Source: Solirubrobacteraceae bacterium
Lineage (GTDB): Bacteria > Actinomycetota > Thermoleophilia > Solirubrobacterales > Solirubrobacteraceae
NCBI GenBank assembly: GCA_030447275.1
Contig: JAUJPF010000001.1
Coordinates: forward strand, 26,999 to 90,998
DNA: 64,000 nt
Direction of reading: 5' to 3'
The position numbers were made by a program, and so were the translations under genes. Under the pieces are notes generated by a model. That model saw only the letters and a list, made by a program, of their open reading frames with translations, did not search any database and was not told where the DNA came from. Of this stretch, positions 9,805 through 19,055 are shown piece by piece (the stretch's first letter is position 1; every line of letters begins with the position of its first letter).

Positions 9805-10721
9805 CGCCGACGTTCGTGGACGGGATCGCGTACCAGCTCGGGGAGCGCCGCCACGACCTCGACGAGCTGACCGACGTCCTCCAGGGCACCCGTCACCAGC
9901 TCCGCGAGGCCGGCCTCGAGACGTACTACGTCACCGACGGGTCGCCGACGGAGCTGGCCCGCGAGCCGATGGAGCGGACGCTGGAGCACGCGACCGAGGG
10001 GAAGCTCGGCCCGATCAACCGCGTCATCTTCGCGACCAACAGCGTCGGCCACGACGCGCTCGCCACCCCACACGCGATCAGCCGCCTGCTCGCCGACGTC
10101 GGTCTCAGCTCGGCCTTCCCGCTGGGCGTGTTCCTGGCGTGGTGCGCGAACTTCCAGGTGGCGCTCGAGCTGGCGCGGTCGCTGATCGAGACCGGCCAGG
10201 AGGAGACGGTGCTCGTCGTCTGCTCCGACGTGCTGTGGCGGCCCGACCGGCTCGTCTCGCCGCGGATCTCCGTCCACTCCGACGCCGCGGTGAGCTTCAC
10301 GGTCAGCTCCCACGAGGGCCCCTTCGAGCTGCTGGCCACCGCCGTGCGCGTCGACCCGAAGCTCGGCGACATCAACCGCGAGACGCACTTCGTCCAGTAC
10401 ATGGACGGCGTCGCGCGCGGGGTCGCGTCGGTCACCCAGGCCGCGCTCGACGCGGCGCAGATCGGCCACGACGACGTCGGCCGGCTGATCCCCAACAACT
10501 ACAACCGCTGGGTCTCGCGCTCGATGGCCAAGATCGCCGGGTTTCCCGAGGATCGCGTCTACCTCGACAACGTGCCGCGGTTCGCCCACGCGCTGGCCGC
10601 CGACAACCCGATCAACCTCGACGACTACCACCGCGAGCAGCGGCCGCCCTCAGGGGAGTGCGTCGCGCTGCTCGGCAGCGGCGCCTTCCAGTGGGGCGTG
10701 AGCCTGATGAGGGTCGCCTGA
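9801..10721 (+). CDS. KASIII-like condensing/acyltransferase enzyme (copy 1)
   Basis: ATNSVG; FLAWCANFQVALELA (Cys); LIPNNYNRWVSRSMAKIAG; NVPRFAHALAADNPINL. Confidence 0.75.
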   Translation: MTPTFVDGIAYQLGERRHDLDELTDVLQGTRHQLREAGLETYYVTDGSPTELAREPMERTLEHATEGKLGPINRVIFATNSVGHDALATPHAISRLLADVGLSSAFPLGVFLAWCANFQVALELARSLIETGQEETVLVVCSDVLWRPDRLVSPRISVHSDAAVSFTVSSHEGPFELLATAVRVDPKLGDINRETHFVQYMDGVARGVASVTQAALDAAQIGHDDVGRLIPNNYNRWVSRSMAKIAGFPEDRVYLDNVPRFAHALAADNPINLDDYHREQRPPSGECVALLGSGAFQWGVSLMRVA

Positions 10722-12184
10722 TGCGGACGCCCCGGGTGGCGATCGTCGGCGGCGGCCCGTCCGGCATCGGCATGGCGGCGAAGCTGAAGCTGGCCGGCAT
10801 CGACACGTTCGACGTCTACGAGCAGTCCGACGACGTCGGCGGGACGTGGCGGGCCAACACGTATCCCGGGCTCGAGATCGACAACCCCGCCCGCTACTAC
10901 CAGTACCGCTTCGCCCCGAACCCCGACTGGAGCCAGTTCTTCGCGCCGGGCCCCGAGATCTGGGCCTACATCAAGCGCGTCGCCGACGACTTCGGCGTCA
11001 CCCCGCACGTCCTGCTGCGCACGCGGGTCGCCGGGGCGGAGTGGGACGGGCGCGCGTGGCTGCTGCGCACCGAGGACGGGCGCGAGAAGACCTATGACTT
11101 CATCGTCACCGGCGCGGGGGTGCTGGTCCACCCGCGGGTTCCGGAGCTGCCCGGCCTCGAGACGTTCGCGGGGGCGTGCTTCCACTCGGCCGAGTGGGAC
11201 CACTCCGTGCCGCTCGCCGGCAGGCGGATCGCGGTGATCGGCAACGGCTCGACCGGCGTGCAGCTCGTCAACGGCCTCGCCGAGACGGCCGGGCACCTCG
11301 AGCTCTACCAGCGGACGCCGCAGTGGGTCTGGCCGTTCCCCAACCACCGCTACACCCGCATGACGAAGTGGGTCTATCGCAAGCTGCCGTGGCTCAACCT
11401 CGTCGCGTACCGCTTCTGGCAGTTCCTCTTCGAGGCATCGTTCGGGCGCGCCGTCGTCAAGCCGGGGCCGATGCGGACGGTGATGAGCGCGATGGGCCGC
11501 CTCTACCTCTACCGCGTGCGCGACCCCGACCTCAGGCGGCGGCTCACGCCCTCCGGCGCGAAGCCGCTGTGCCGGCGGATCATCGTCGCGGCCGGCTTCT
11601 ACGAGCAGTTCGAGCGGCCGAACGTCGAGCTCGTCGACGTCGGCATCGACCACGTCGAGCCGCGCGGGATCGTGACCGCCGACGGCGTGCTCCACGAGCT
11701 CGACGTCATCGCGCTCGCGACCGGCTACCACGGGCACGAGTACCTGCGGCCCATGGAGCTGATCGGGCAGGGCGGCGTGCGGCTGTCCGAGGTGTGGGAC
11801 CGCGAGCCCTTCGCGTACCGGTCCGTGGCGCTCCCGAGCTTCCCGAACGTGCTGATGATGGTCGGCCCGGGCTCGCCTATCGCGAGCAACGCGCTGATGG
11901 GGGTCGCCGAGACGCAGCAGGACTTCGCGATGCAGATGATCGAGATGTGGCGCCGCGGTGAGGCCGATGCGCTCGCGCCGTCGGCGCAGGCCACCGAGCG
12001 GTACAACGCCGAGCGCCGCGCGGCGTACCCGAGCACGATCTGGGCGTCGGGGTGCAGCAGCTGGTACATCGGCGCCGACGGGCTGCCCAACATGTGGCCG
12101 TGGCTGCCGAAGGACCACCGTCGCGCCCTCGCCGCCCCCGAGCTGTCGGACTGGGAGATCGAGCGCCATGCCGCCCGCACCTGA
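10721..12184 (+). CDS. Flavin-containing / Baeyer-Villiger-type monooxygenase
   Basis: VAIVGGGPSGIGMAAKL; DDVGGTWRANTYPGLEIDNP; AVIGNGSTGVQLVNGLA; IALATGYHGHEYL. Confidence 0.9.
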   Translation: MRTPRVAIVGGGPSGIGMAAKLKLAGIDTFDVYEQSDDVGGTWRANTYPGLEIDNPARYYQYRFAPNPDWSQFFAPGPEIWAYIKRVADDFGVTPHVLLRTRVAGAEWDGRAWLLRTEDGREKTYDFIVTGAGVLVHPRVPELPGLETFAGACFHSAEWDHSVPLAGRRIAVIGNGSTGVQLVNGLAETAGHLELYQRTPQWVWPFPNHRYTRMTKWVYRKLPWLNLVAYRFWQFLFEASFGRAVVKPGPMRTVMSAMGRLYLYRVRDPDLRRRLTPSGAKPLCRRIIVAAGFYEQFERPNVELVDVGIDHVEPRGIVTADGVLHELDVIALATGYHGHEYLRPMELIGQGGVRLSEVWDREPFAYRSVALPSFPNVLMMVGPGSPIASNALMGVAETQQDFAMQMIEMWRRGEADALAPSAQATERYNAERRAAYPSTIWASGCSSWYIGADGLPNMWPWLPKDHRRALAAPELSDWEIERHAART

Positions 12185-13166
12185 GCTGTTCCTCACCGCG
12201 CTGACCTACGAGCTCGGCGAGCACGAGCACCGGCTGGAGGACCTGCCCGGCGTCCCCGACGACGTGCGTCAGGCGCTGCACGACGGCGGGCTGAGCACCT
12301 ACCGCGAGACGGAGCGCTCGGTCGTCGAGCTCGCGGCCGGGCCGATCCGGCGGACGGTCGAGGCGCTCGACGACGAGCTTCGCCGGGGCATCCGGCGCCT
12401 GATCTTCGCGAGCAACAGCGTCTGGGACGAGTCGCTGCACTCGCCGCTGGCGGTCAGCCGCGTGCTGCACGAGCTCGACCTCCGCGACGTCGTGCCGCTC
12501 GGCGTCTCGCTGTCGTGGTGCGTCAACGTGCACACGGCGCTCGACCTCGCGCGCATGATGATCGCGGCCGACGGCGACGAGGCGGTGCTCGTCGTGTGCG
12601 CGGACCTCTGGCCCAAGTCGCGTCCCGACCGCCTCGTGCTCCCGAACGTCTCCGTCCACACCGACGCGGCGGCGACCTTCGTCGTCACGCGCGACGGCGG
12701 GCCGTTCCGCTACGCGCACACGCGCCTGAAGCTCGACCCCGCGCTGGGCCTGCTGGACCGCACCCAGGACCCTCAGCAGTTCCTCGAGCGCGCCGCGCAG
12801 GGCGTGGTCGGGACCGTCGGCGAGACGCTCGAGGCCGGCGGCGTGGCCCCCGGCGACATCGCGAAGGTCGTGCCCAACAACTACAGCCGCTTCGTCTGCG
12901 ACTGGGTGGCGGGCCTCGCCGGCTTCGAGCCGGACGCGCTGTACCTCGACAACCTCCCGCGGTTCGCCCACGCGCTGTGCACGGACAACCCGATCAACCT
13001 GCGCGACCTCGCCGACGACGGGCTCGAGACCGGCGACCGGCTCCTGCTGCTCGGCACCGGGCCGTACCAGTGGGGCGCCGCGATCGTCGACGTGGTGCGC
13101 CCGGGCGTCGCGGCGGGCGCGGACGGCGACGGCGACCGCGACGTGAGCCGGGCGCCGCTGTGCTGA
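12168..13166 (+). CDS. KASIII-like condensing/acyltransferase enzyme (copy 2)
   Basis: Paralog of 9801-10721: SLSWCVNVHTALDLA; VVPNNYSRFVCDWVAGLAGFEPDALYLDNLPRFAHALCTDNPINL. Confidence 0.75.
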   Translation: MPPAPELFLTALTYELGEHEHRLEDLPGVPDDVRQALHDGGLSTYRETERSVVELAAGPIRRTVEALDDELRRGIRRLIFASNSVWDESLHSPLAVSRVLHELDLRDVVPLGVSLSWCVNVHTALDLARMMIAADGDEAVLVVCADLWPKSRPDRLVLPNVSVHTDAAATFVVTRDGGPFRYAHTRLKLDPALGLLDRTQDPQQFLERAAQGVVGTVGETLEAGGVAPGDIAKVVPNNYSRFVCDWVAGLAGFEPDALYLDNLPRFAHALCTDNPINLRDLADDGLETGDRLLLLGTGPYQWGAAIVDVVRPGVAAGADGDGDRDVSRAPLC

Positions 13167-13170
13167 GGAG

Positions 13171-14379
13171 GTGAGGGAGGCCATGTTCCCGCCCGAGATG
13201 CGGACCGACCCGTACCCGATCTACCGCCAGCTGCGCGAGAACGCGCCGATCTTCGACACCGGCCAGGACCTGTGGCTCGTGACGTCGTACGAGCACGCCT
13301 ACGCGCTCCTGCGCGACCCCCGCTCGTCGAAGAACCTGCGGAACATGGACGACTACGAGAACCGGATGGAGCTCGCGGGGCGCACCGCCCCGATGCGGGC
13401 GCTGCTCGAGCAGCTCATGTCGTTCAACGACGCGCCCGATCACACGCGGATCCGCGGCCGCTTCCAGCGGGCGTTCAGCCCGCGCCTGGTCCAGCGCCTC
13501 CGCGACCACGCCACCGAGATCGCCGAGGACCTGCTGGGCCGCGCCCCCGCCGACGGCGAGATCGACCTCGTCGCCGACTTCGCCTGGCAGTTCCCGCTCG
13601 TGCTCGTCGCGGAGATGCTCGGCGTCCCCACGAGCGACCGCGAGCGCTTCCACGCCTGGTCGCGCGACCTCGCGCCGGCGTTCGAGCTGGTCGCGTCGCC
13701 CGAGGTGGGGGAGACTGCGCTCCGGGCCGCCGGCGAGTTCGTCGCGTACTTCGAGGAGCTGCTGGCCGAGCGGGAGCGCGCGCCGCAGAACGACCTCGTC
13801 AGCGGGCTCCTGAACGCCGAGGGCGACGCGGACCGCCTCTCCGAGAAGGAGATGGTCGTCAACCTGATCCTGATCCTGGCCGCCGGCCACGAGACGGTCA
13901 TGAACCTGATCGGCAACGGGACGCTCGCCCTCCTGCGCCATCCCGACCAGCTCGAGCTGCTGCGCAGCCGCCCCGAGCTGCTGGACGACGCCGTCGAGGA
14001 GCTCATGCGCTACGACTGCCCGATCCAGCTCACGACGCGGATCGCCACCGAGGAGATCGAGATGGCCGGCCAGACGATCCCCAAGGGCGCGCGGATGGCG
14101 ATCTCGCTCGCCGCCGCGAACCGCGACCCCGACCGCTTCCCGGACCCGGACCGGCTCGACCTGACGCGCGGCGACCGCAACCACCTCGCGCTCGGCGGCG
14201 GCGTGCACTACTGCCTCGGCACCGCGCTCGCGCGCATCGAGGCCGCGGTCGCGTTCCGGACGCTGCTCGACCGCTACGAGCGGATCGAGCTGGTGACGGA
14301 GACCGTCGAGTACCGCGACACCGTCCTCCTGCGCGGCGTCAAGGCGCTGCCGCTGAGGGTGAGCGCCGCTCAGGCCTGA
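13171..14379 (+). CDS. Cytochrome P450
   Basis: LAAGHETVMNLIGNG (I-helix); heme-loop region LALGGGVHYCLGTALARIEA. Confidence 0.93.
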   Translation: MREAMFPPEMRTDPYPIYRQLRENAPIFDTGQDLWLVTSYEHAYALLRDPRSSKNLRNMDDYENRMELAGRTAPMRALLEQLMSFNDAPDHTRIRGRFQRAFSPRLVQRLRDHATEIAEDLLGRAPADGEIDLVADFAWQFPLVLVAEMLGVPTSDRERFHAWSRDLAPAFELVASPEVGETALRAAGEFVAYFEELLAERERAPQNDLVSGLLNAEGDADRLSEKEMVVNLILILAAGHETVMNLIGNGTLALLRHPDQLELLRSRPELLDDAVEELMRYDCPIQLTTRIATEEIEMAGQTIPKGARMAISLAAANRDPDRFPDPDRLDLTRGDRNHLALGGGVHYCLGTALARIEAAVAFRTLLDRYERIELVTETVEYRDTVLLRGVKALPLRVSAAQA

Positions 14380-15281
14380 GCGGCGCGCTCGGCGACGAGC
14401 GTCCCGAACCAGTCGTCGAGCTTGCACCAGACGCCGTCGGGCGGGCCGTACCGGGCGGCGAGGTCGCCGAGGCGGAGGCTGTCGGTCACCGCGAACCCGT
14501 GCTCGCGCAGCAGCCGCTCGGCCGTCTCAGGCGTGAGGCCGAAGCGCAGCGCCTCGCCCCGCCGCTTGACGCTGCGAAACGACCGGCGCGCGCCGGGATG
14601 GGGCGTCGTGCCGTCGATGACCGCGGCGTCGATGTAGTCGGCGAGCAACCGGCTCCCCGGCGCCATCAGCGCCGCGAGCTCCGACAGCGTCTGCGTCGCC
14701 GCCGGCTCGGTCAGGTAGTACATGACGCCCAGCCAGACGACGAGCGACCGGCGCGACGGGTCGAACCCGTGCTCGGGGAGGCGCGTCGAGGGCCGCTGGC
14801 TCTCGAAGTCGCAGTCGACGTAGACGACCGCTCCCGTCGGCTTCAGCCCCGCACGGGCGATCGCGGCCTGCTTGGCCCGCTGGGTCGGCGCGGTGTCGAC
14901 GTCGAACAGCGTCGCCGCGCCGAGGTCCATCCGGAAGGCGGTGGAGTCGTAGCCGGCGCCGAGCACCACGACCTGGTCGATCCCGTCGGCGAGGGCGAGC
15001 CGCACCTGCTCGGAGTGCGCGTGGGTGCGCAGGGTGACGTGCGCGTGGTTGCCGCCGTAGAAGCGGTCGAACGTCCGCAGCGAGAACCTGGCGACGGGGC
15101 CCGAGGCGGCGAGCAGGCGGAACACCGGGCTCTGCACCAGGTGGCGCGCGAACGGATCGGTGACGAGCCGCTGCGACGGCGGGTGGTGCATCTCGCCCGC
15201 GCGCTCGACGGCGTTGACGTCCGCGGTCGCGCTGGCCTTGTAGCGCGGTCGCGACAGGTCGCGGGGGGAGCGGGCTCGCAT
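14370..15281 (-). CDS. SAM-dependent methyltransferase, leucine carboxyl methyltransferase-like (LCMT) family
   Basis: VVLGAGYDSTAFRMD; LFDVDTAPTQRAKQAAI; start ATG at 15281. Confidence 0.8.
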   Translation of the reverse strand: MRARSPRDLSRPRYKASATADVNAVERAGEMHHPPSQRLVTDPFARHLVQSPVFRLLAASGPVARFSLRTFDRFYGGNHAHVTLRTHAHSEQVRLALADGIDQVVVLGAGYDSTAFRMDLGAATLFDVDTAPTQRAKQAAIARAGLKPTGAVVYVDCDFESQRPSTRLPEHGFDPSRRSLVVWLGVMYYLTEPAATQTLSELAALMAPGSRLLADYIDAAVIDGTTPHPGARRSFRSVKRRGEALRFGLTPETAERLLREHGFAVTDSLRLGDLAARYGPPDGVWCKLDDWFGTLVAERAAQA

Positions 15282-15336
15282 GCGGCCACGATACTTCACC
15301 AATCCGGCTATGCTCGCCCGCCGCCGGGGGACCACG

Positions 15337-15960
15337 ATGCTGCTCTACGACTTCCCCGAGTCAGGCAACTGCTTCAAGGTGAAGCTGCTCTTCGCGCACC
15401 TCGGGCTCGACTACGAGCGCCGCGACGTCGACCCGTTCGACGTCGTGCAGAAGCGCGAGCTGCTCGGCGGCCTCAACCCCGTGCGCCGCCTGCCCACGCT
15501 GGTCCTCGACGACGGCCGCCCCCTCGCCGAGTCGAACGCGATCCTCTTCTACTTCGCCGAGGGGACCGAGTACCTCCCGGCCGACCGCTACGAGCGCGCG
15601 CAGGTGGTCCAGTGGCTCTGCTTCGAGGAGTTCAGCCACCAGCCGTACCTCGCGACGGCCCGGCTGTGGGCGATGGGCGGCGATCCGCCGTCGGCCGAGG
15701 AGCGCGCGATGCGCATGCGCGGGGGCGAGATGGCGCTGAAGGCCATGGGCCGCCACCTCGAGCGGCGGCGCTTCCTCGTCGGCGAGCGCTACTCGATCGC
15801 CGACATCGCGCTGTACGCGTACACGCAGTTCGCGGACGAGAGCGGCTTCGAGCTCGACGGGCACCCGGCCGTGAAGGCCTGGCTCGAGCGCGTCGCGGCG
15901 CAGCCGGGGCACGTCCCGCTGGCCGGCCTACGCGGCGACGCGGACGCGCGCGTGCCGTGA
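15337..15960 (+). CDS. Glutathione S-transferase family protein
   Basis: MLLYDFPESGNCFKVKLLFAHLGLDYE...; RLPTLVLDDGRPLAESNAIL; YSIADIALYAYT. Confidence 0.85.
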   Translation: MLLYDFPESGNCFKVKLLFAHLGLDYERRDVDPFDVVQKRELLGGLNPVRRLPTLVLDDGRPLAESNAILFYFAEGTEYLPADRYERAQVVQWLCFEEFSHQPYLATARLWAMGGDPPSAEERAMRMRGGEMALKAMGRHLERRRFLVGERYSIADIALYAYTQFADESGFELDGHPAVKAWLERVAAQPGHVPLAGLRGDADARVP

Positions 15961-16740
15961 GATCCAGCCGGCGATCGTCGCTGCGACGAGGCCGGGGTCG
16001 TCCCACATCGGCAGGTGGCCGACGCCGGGCAGCACCCGGTACTCGACCGCCGGGATGCCCTCGCGCAGCCTGGCGGCGCACGTCCGCGCCGGCAGGACCG
16101 TGTCGTGCTCGCCCCACGCCAGCAGCACCGGCGCGGCGACCCGGTCCAGCGCCTCGAGGTGCATGCGGCCGGCGCGCAGCTCCCGCACCGCGCCGGCGAC
16201 CGTCGTGCACGCCACGGCGACCGTCGTGCACGCCAGCAGCGACCGGACCAGGGCGGCGGCCTCGTCGCGCTCGACGAGGTGGCCGCGCCGCATCAACCCG
16301 CTCAGCGCGAGCCGGCGGGCGCGCGGCCGGGCGAGGATCCGCTCCAGCCGCGGGTCGGCCGCCGCGAGGATCGGCGGCAGCCACGAGAAGCCCCGCGCGA
16401 GCCGCCGCGGAACCCTCCCGCCCGGCTCCCACCCCCCGCCCGGAGACAGCCCCACGACGCTGCGCGCGCGGCCGCGCTTGGCCAGCTCGATCGCCAGCGC
16501 TCCACCCGCCGAGCTTCCGACGAGGTGCGCCGTCCCGACGCCGAGGCCGTCGAGCTGGCGCTCGACTTGGTCCGCGAGGCGCTGGAACGTGAACGCCCCG
16601 TCGAACGGCGGCCCGCCGCCGTGCCCGGGAAGCGTCGGCGTCAGCACCTCGTGGCGCTCGGCCAGTCGCGGCAGCACGGGACGCCACACCTGCGCGGTGA
16701 CGCCGAACGGGTGCAGGAGGACGACCGGCTCGGCCGCCAT
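15928..16740 (-). CDS. Alpha/beta hydrolase
   Basis: VVLLHPFGVTAQVW; HLVGSSAGGALAIELA (nucleophile elbow); GVGHLPMWDDP. Confidence 0.82.
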   Translation of the reverse strand: MAAEPVVLLHPFGVTAQVWRPVLPRLAERHEVLTPTLPGHGGGPPFDGAFTFQRLADQVERQLDGLGVGTAHLVGSSAGGALAIELAKRGRARSVVGLSPGGGWEPGGRVPRRLARGFSWLPPILAAADPRLERILARPRARRLALSGLMRRGHLVERDEAAALVRSLLACTTVAVACTTVAGAVRELRAGRMHLEALDRVAAPVLLAWGEHDTVLPARTCAARLREGIPAVEYRVLPGVGHLPMWDDPGLVAATIAGWISRHARVRVAA

Positions 16741-16742
16741 CG

Positions 16743-18005
16743 TCAGGTACCGAACAGCCTGGGCAGCGACAGGAGCAGCCGCAGGTCGCCCCGCGGGCGC
16801 AGGCGCCGGGCGAGCATCGCGCGCCGCGGGTCGCGGCGGCGCGTGGCGACGTCGACCCAGTCCTGGAAGTGGCAGGCGAGCGTGAGGTCCGGGCTCGCGG
16901 GCATCCCACGCGCGGCCTCGGCGCGTCCGTCCTCGACGACGAGATGCCACGGCTCGTGGTCGGTGAAGTCCCACGCGAGCGTGACGCGCCGGGGCGGCGC
17001 CTGCCGGTGGTCGATCGAGAGCCCGATCGCCTCGAACAGGTAGCCGACCGCGGTGGGGTCGTGGATCGCCGGCCGGCTGCCATCGCCGACGAGGTGCGCG
17101 CGCAGCATCGCCCCGACGTGCCTCGCCCGCTCGGAGTGCGACAGCGCCGGGTCCTGCGGCCATGCGCCGTTGAGCTCCTCGTGGGGGAGGCCGGCGGCTC
17201 GGAGCTTGCTGTCGAGGCTCTCGATGCTCTTCTCGAACGTCTCCTCGAGGGTGAAGCCCATCGACTCCACGAGCGACTCGTCCCAGTCGGGCGGGATGTA
17301 GAGCGCGATCGTCCACGGCATCGCCTCGCGCAGCATCTCGACCGCCGCGTCGCGGCAGCTCGGGTCCTCGACCAGGTCGGCGAGCGCCTTGACCCCGAAC
17401 CCGATGTGCCGCTGCTCGTCGCGCGAGATGTTGCGCATCCCCTCGAGCAGGCCGGGCAGTATCCCGTCGCGCTCGAGATGCTCCTCGAAGAGGTGCTGGC
17501 CGGGCTGCGCGAGCGTCGCCTCGATGACGAGGTGGTAGAGCATCAGGCCGGCGGCGAAGCGCTGCGGCGAGGGGTCGAGCTGGAGCTCGCGGGACAGGCG
17601 CTCGAGCCGGCCGAACGTCCGCCGGAAGCCCCACGTCAGGTGGGCGTCGGTCGCCGCGCGCGCGGCGGTGGCGCTGTCGCCGAGCCCGACGACCTCGGTC
17701 ATGAACCGCGTGAAGAAGACCGCGTGCCGCGCCTCGTCGGACTGCTGCGTGGCCAGGAAGTACTTCTGCTCGTCGAGCGGCGCGGCGTCGATGAACGGCG
17801 ACAGCGTCGCGGCGACGACGTGCTCGCCGTGGAAGAACAGGCCGTAGTTCCACAGCACGGCCCGGCGCTGCGTCTCGCTGAGCTCGTCGCGCCACTGCCG
17901 GGCGTCGACCGACAGGTCGATCGCGGTGGCGCTCCACGGGCTGCTCTCCCAGCGCGCGTAGAGGTCGGCGTAGGAGAGGGACGAGGCCGCGGGGCTCGTC
18001 AGCAC
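16743..18005 (-). CDS. R2-like ferritin-fold diiron protein with C-terminal SCP2-like domain
   Basis: FFHGEHVVAATLSPFI...QKYFLATQQSDEARHAVFF...NISRDEQRHIGFG (ExxH metal motifs); C-term LTLACHFQDWVDVATRRRDPRRAMLARRLRPRGDLRLLLSLPRLF. Confidence 0.7.
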   Translation of the reverse strand: MLTSPAASSLSYADLYARWESSPWSATAIDLSVDARQWRDELSETQRRAVLWNYGLFFHGEHVVAATLSPFIDAAPLDEQKYFLATQQSDEARHAVFFTRFMTEVVGLGDSATAARAATDAHLTWGFRRTFGRLERLSRELQLDPSPQRFAAGLMLYHLVIEATLAQPGQHLFEEHLERDGILPGLLEGMRNISRDEQRHIGFGVKALADLVEDPSCRDAAVEMLREAMPWTIALYIPPDWDESLVESMGFTLEETFEKSIESLDSKLRAAGLPHEELNGAWPQDPALSHSERARHVGAMLRAHLVGDGSRPAIHDPTAVGYLFEAIGLSIDHRQAPPRRVTLAWDFTDHEPWHLVVEDGRAEAARGMPASPDLTLACHFQDWVDVATRRRDPRRAMLARRLRPRGDLRLLLSLPRLFGT

Positions 18006-18676
18006 TAGGTCGTCGCCGCGGCTGCGCGCGCGTGCTCGGCCATGTGGTCGAGCACGATCTCCGCGCTGATCCTGTGGCCCTTGCGCGTGCAGTGCTGGAG
18101 GTCGCTGGTGTAGATCGAGGGGTCGGCCGACACGGGCTGCAGGTGCAGGTCGACCAGCACGGCGCCGCAGCGGCGCGCGACCTCGATCGTCGTCTCGCGC
18201 AGCTCCGCGAAGCGCGGGGCGAGCAGGTCGCTCAGCTCCTGAGGCATGATGCCCGCGGAGAAGATGTCGTAGATCGTGATGACGAACACGGTCGCACCGC
18301 GCTCGGTCAGCGCCCCGAAGATCGCCTCGAGGTTGGCCTCGGTGATCCCGGGGTCGAAGTGCTCGACGAGCAGGTCGTTGCCGCCGGCCGCGACGATCGC
18401 GGCGTCCGGCTCGAACTCGAGCGCGCGCGGCAGCTGCGCCTCGAGGATCTGGGTGCTCTTGAGGTAGCGCTTGGCGCACGTCTTGTAGGCGAAGCCGGGC
18501 TTGGCCGCCTGCAGCGCCTCGCCGATCTGCTGGTACCAGCCGACGTCGGGGTACCCCTCGGACGGCTCGCTGAGCTCGCCCTCGACCATGCTGTCGCCGA
18601 TCCCCACGAGGCGGCTCCACGGCACGTCGTCGAACTGGCTGCGTACCCGGGCGCTGAGGTCCTCGTGAGCGGCCAT
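18005..18676 (-). CDS. SGNH/GDSL hydrolase
   Basis: LVGIGDSMVEGELSEPSEGYPDVGWYQQI; AAGGNDLL. Confidence 0.8.
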   Translation of the reverse strand: MAAHEDLSARVRSQFDDVPWSRLVGIGDSMVEGELSEPSEGYPDVGWYQQIGEALQAAKPGFAYKTCAKRYLKSTQILEAQLPRALEFEPDAAIVAAGGNDLLVEHFDPGITEANLEAIFGALTERGATVFVITIYDIFSAGIMPQELSDLLAPRFAELRETTIEVARRCGAVLVDLHLQPVSADPSIYTSDLQHCTRKGHRISAEIVLDHMAEHARAAAATT

Positions 18677-18775
18677 GCGCGCGAGTGTAACGCAGCTGCC
18701 CTGCGCGCTGAGCCCGCGTTGACGGGTTCGCTAACATGCTCCGTTCGGTCGTCCGACGAACGAGGGAGAGAAGGC

Positions 18776-19048
18776 GTGGTCACGATCGACGAGGTCGAGC
18801 GGCTGATCCGCGAGCGCATGCGGGGCAAGCTCCCCGCGGACGCGACGGTCGGCCCCGGCACGGTGCTGAAGGATCTCGGGCTGTCGAGCCTCCAGCTCTC
18901 CGACATCGTGTTCTCGCTCGAGGAGCTCCACGACATCGAGTTCGACGCGTCGAAGGCGGCGGACGTCAAGACCGTGGGTCAGATGGTGGCGGTCGCCAAC
19001 GAGGCGCTCAGCGCCGACGGCTCCGGCGACCCGGCGCTCACCGGCTGA
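18776..19048 (+). CDS. Acyl carrier protein (second)
   Basis: VLKDLGLSSLQLSDIVFSLEELHDIEF: phosphopantetheine Ser motif. Confidence 0.82.
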   Translation: MVTIDEVERLIRERMRGKLPADATVGPGTVLKDLGLSSLQLSDIVFSLEELHDIEFDASKAADVKTVGQMVAVANEALSADGSGDPALTG

Positions 19049-19055
19049 CGCCGCC

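Noticed and set aside
13272-16592. 1106-aa plus-strand ORF
   Set aside because: Low-complexity R/A/P/G translation in a frame shifted from the P450, methyltransferase, GST and hydrolase genes; no recognisable domain.
18719-18737. TTGACG ... TAACAT as a sigma-70 promoter before the second ACP
   Set aside because: Spacing of about 7 nt between the elements is far too short.
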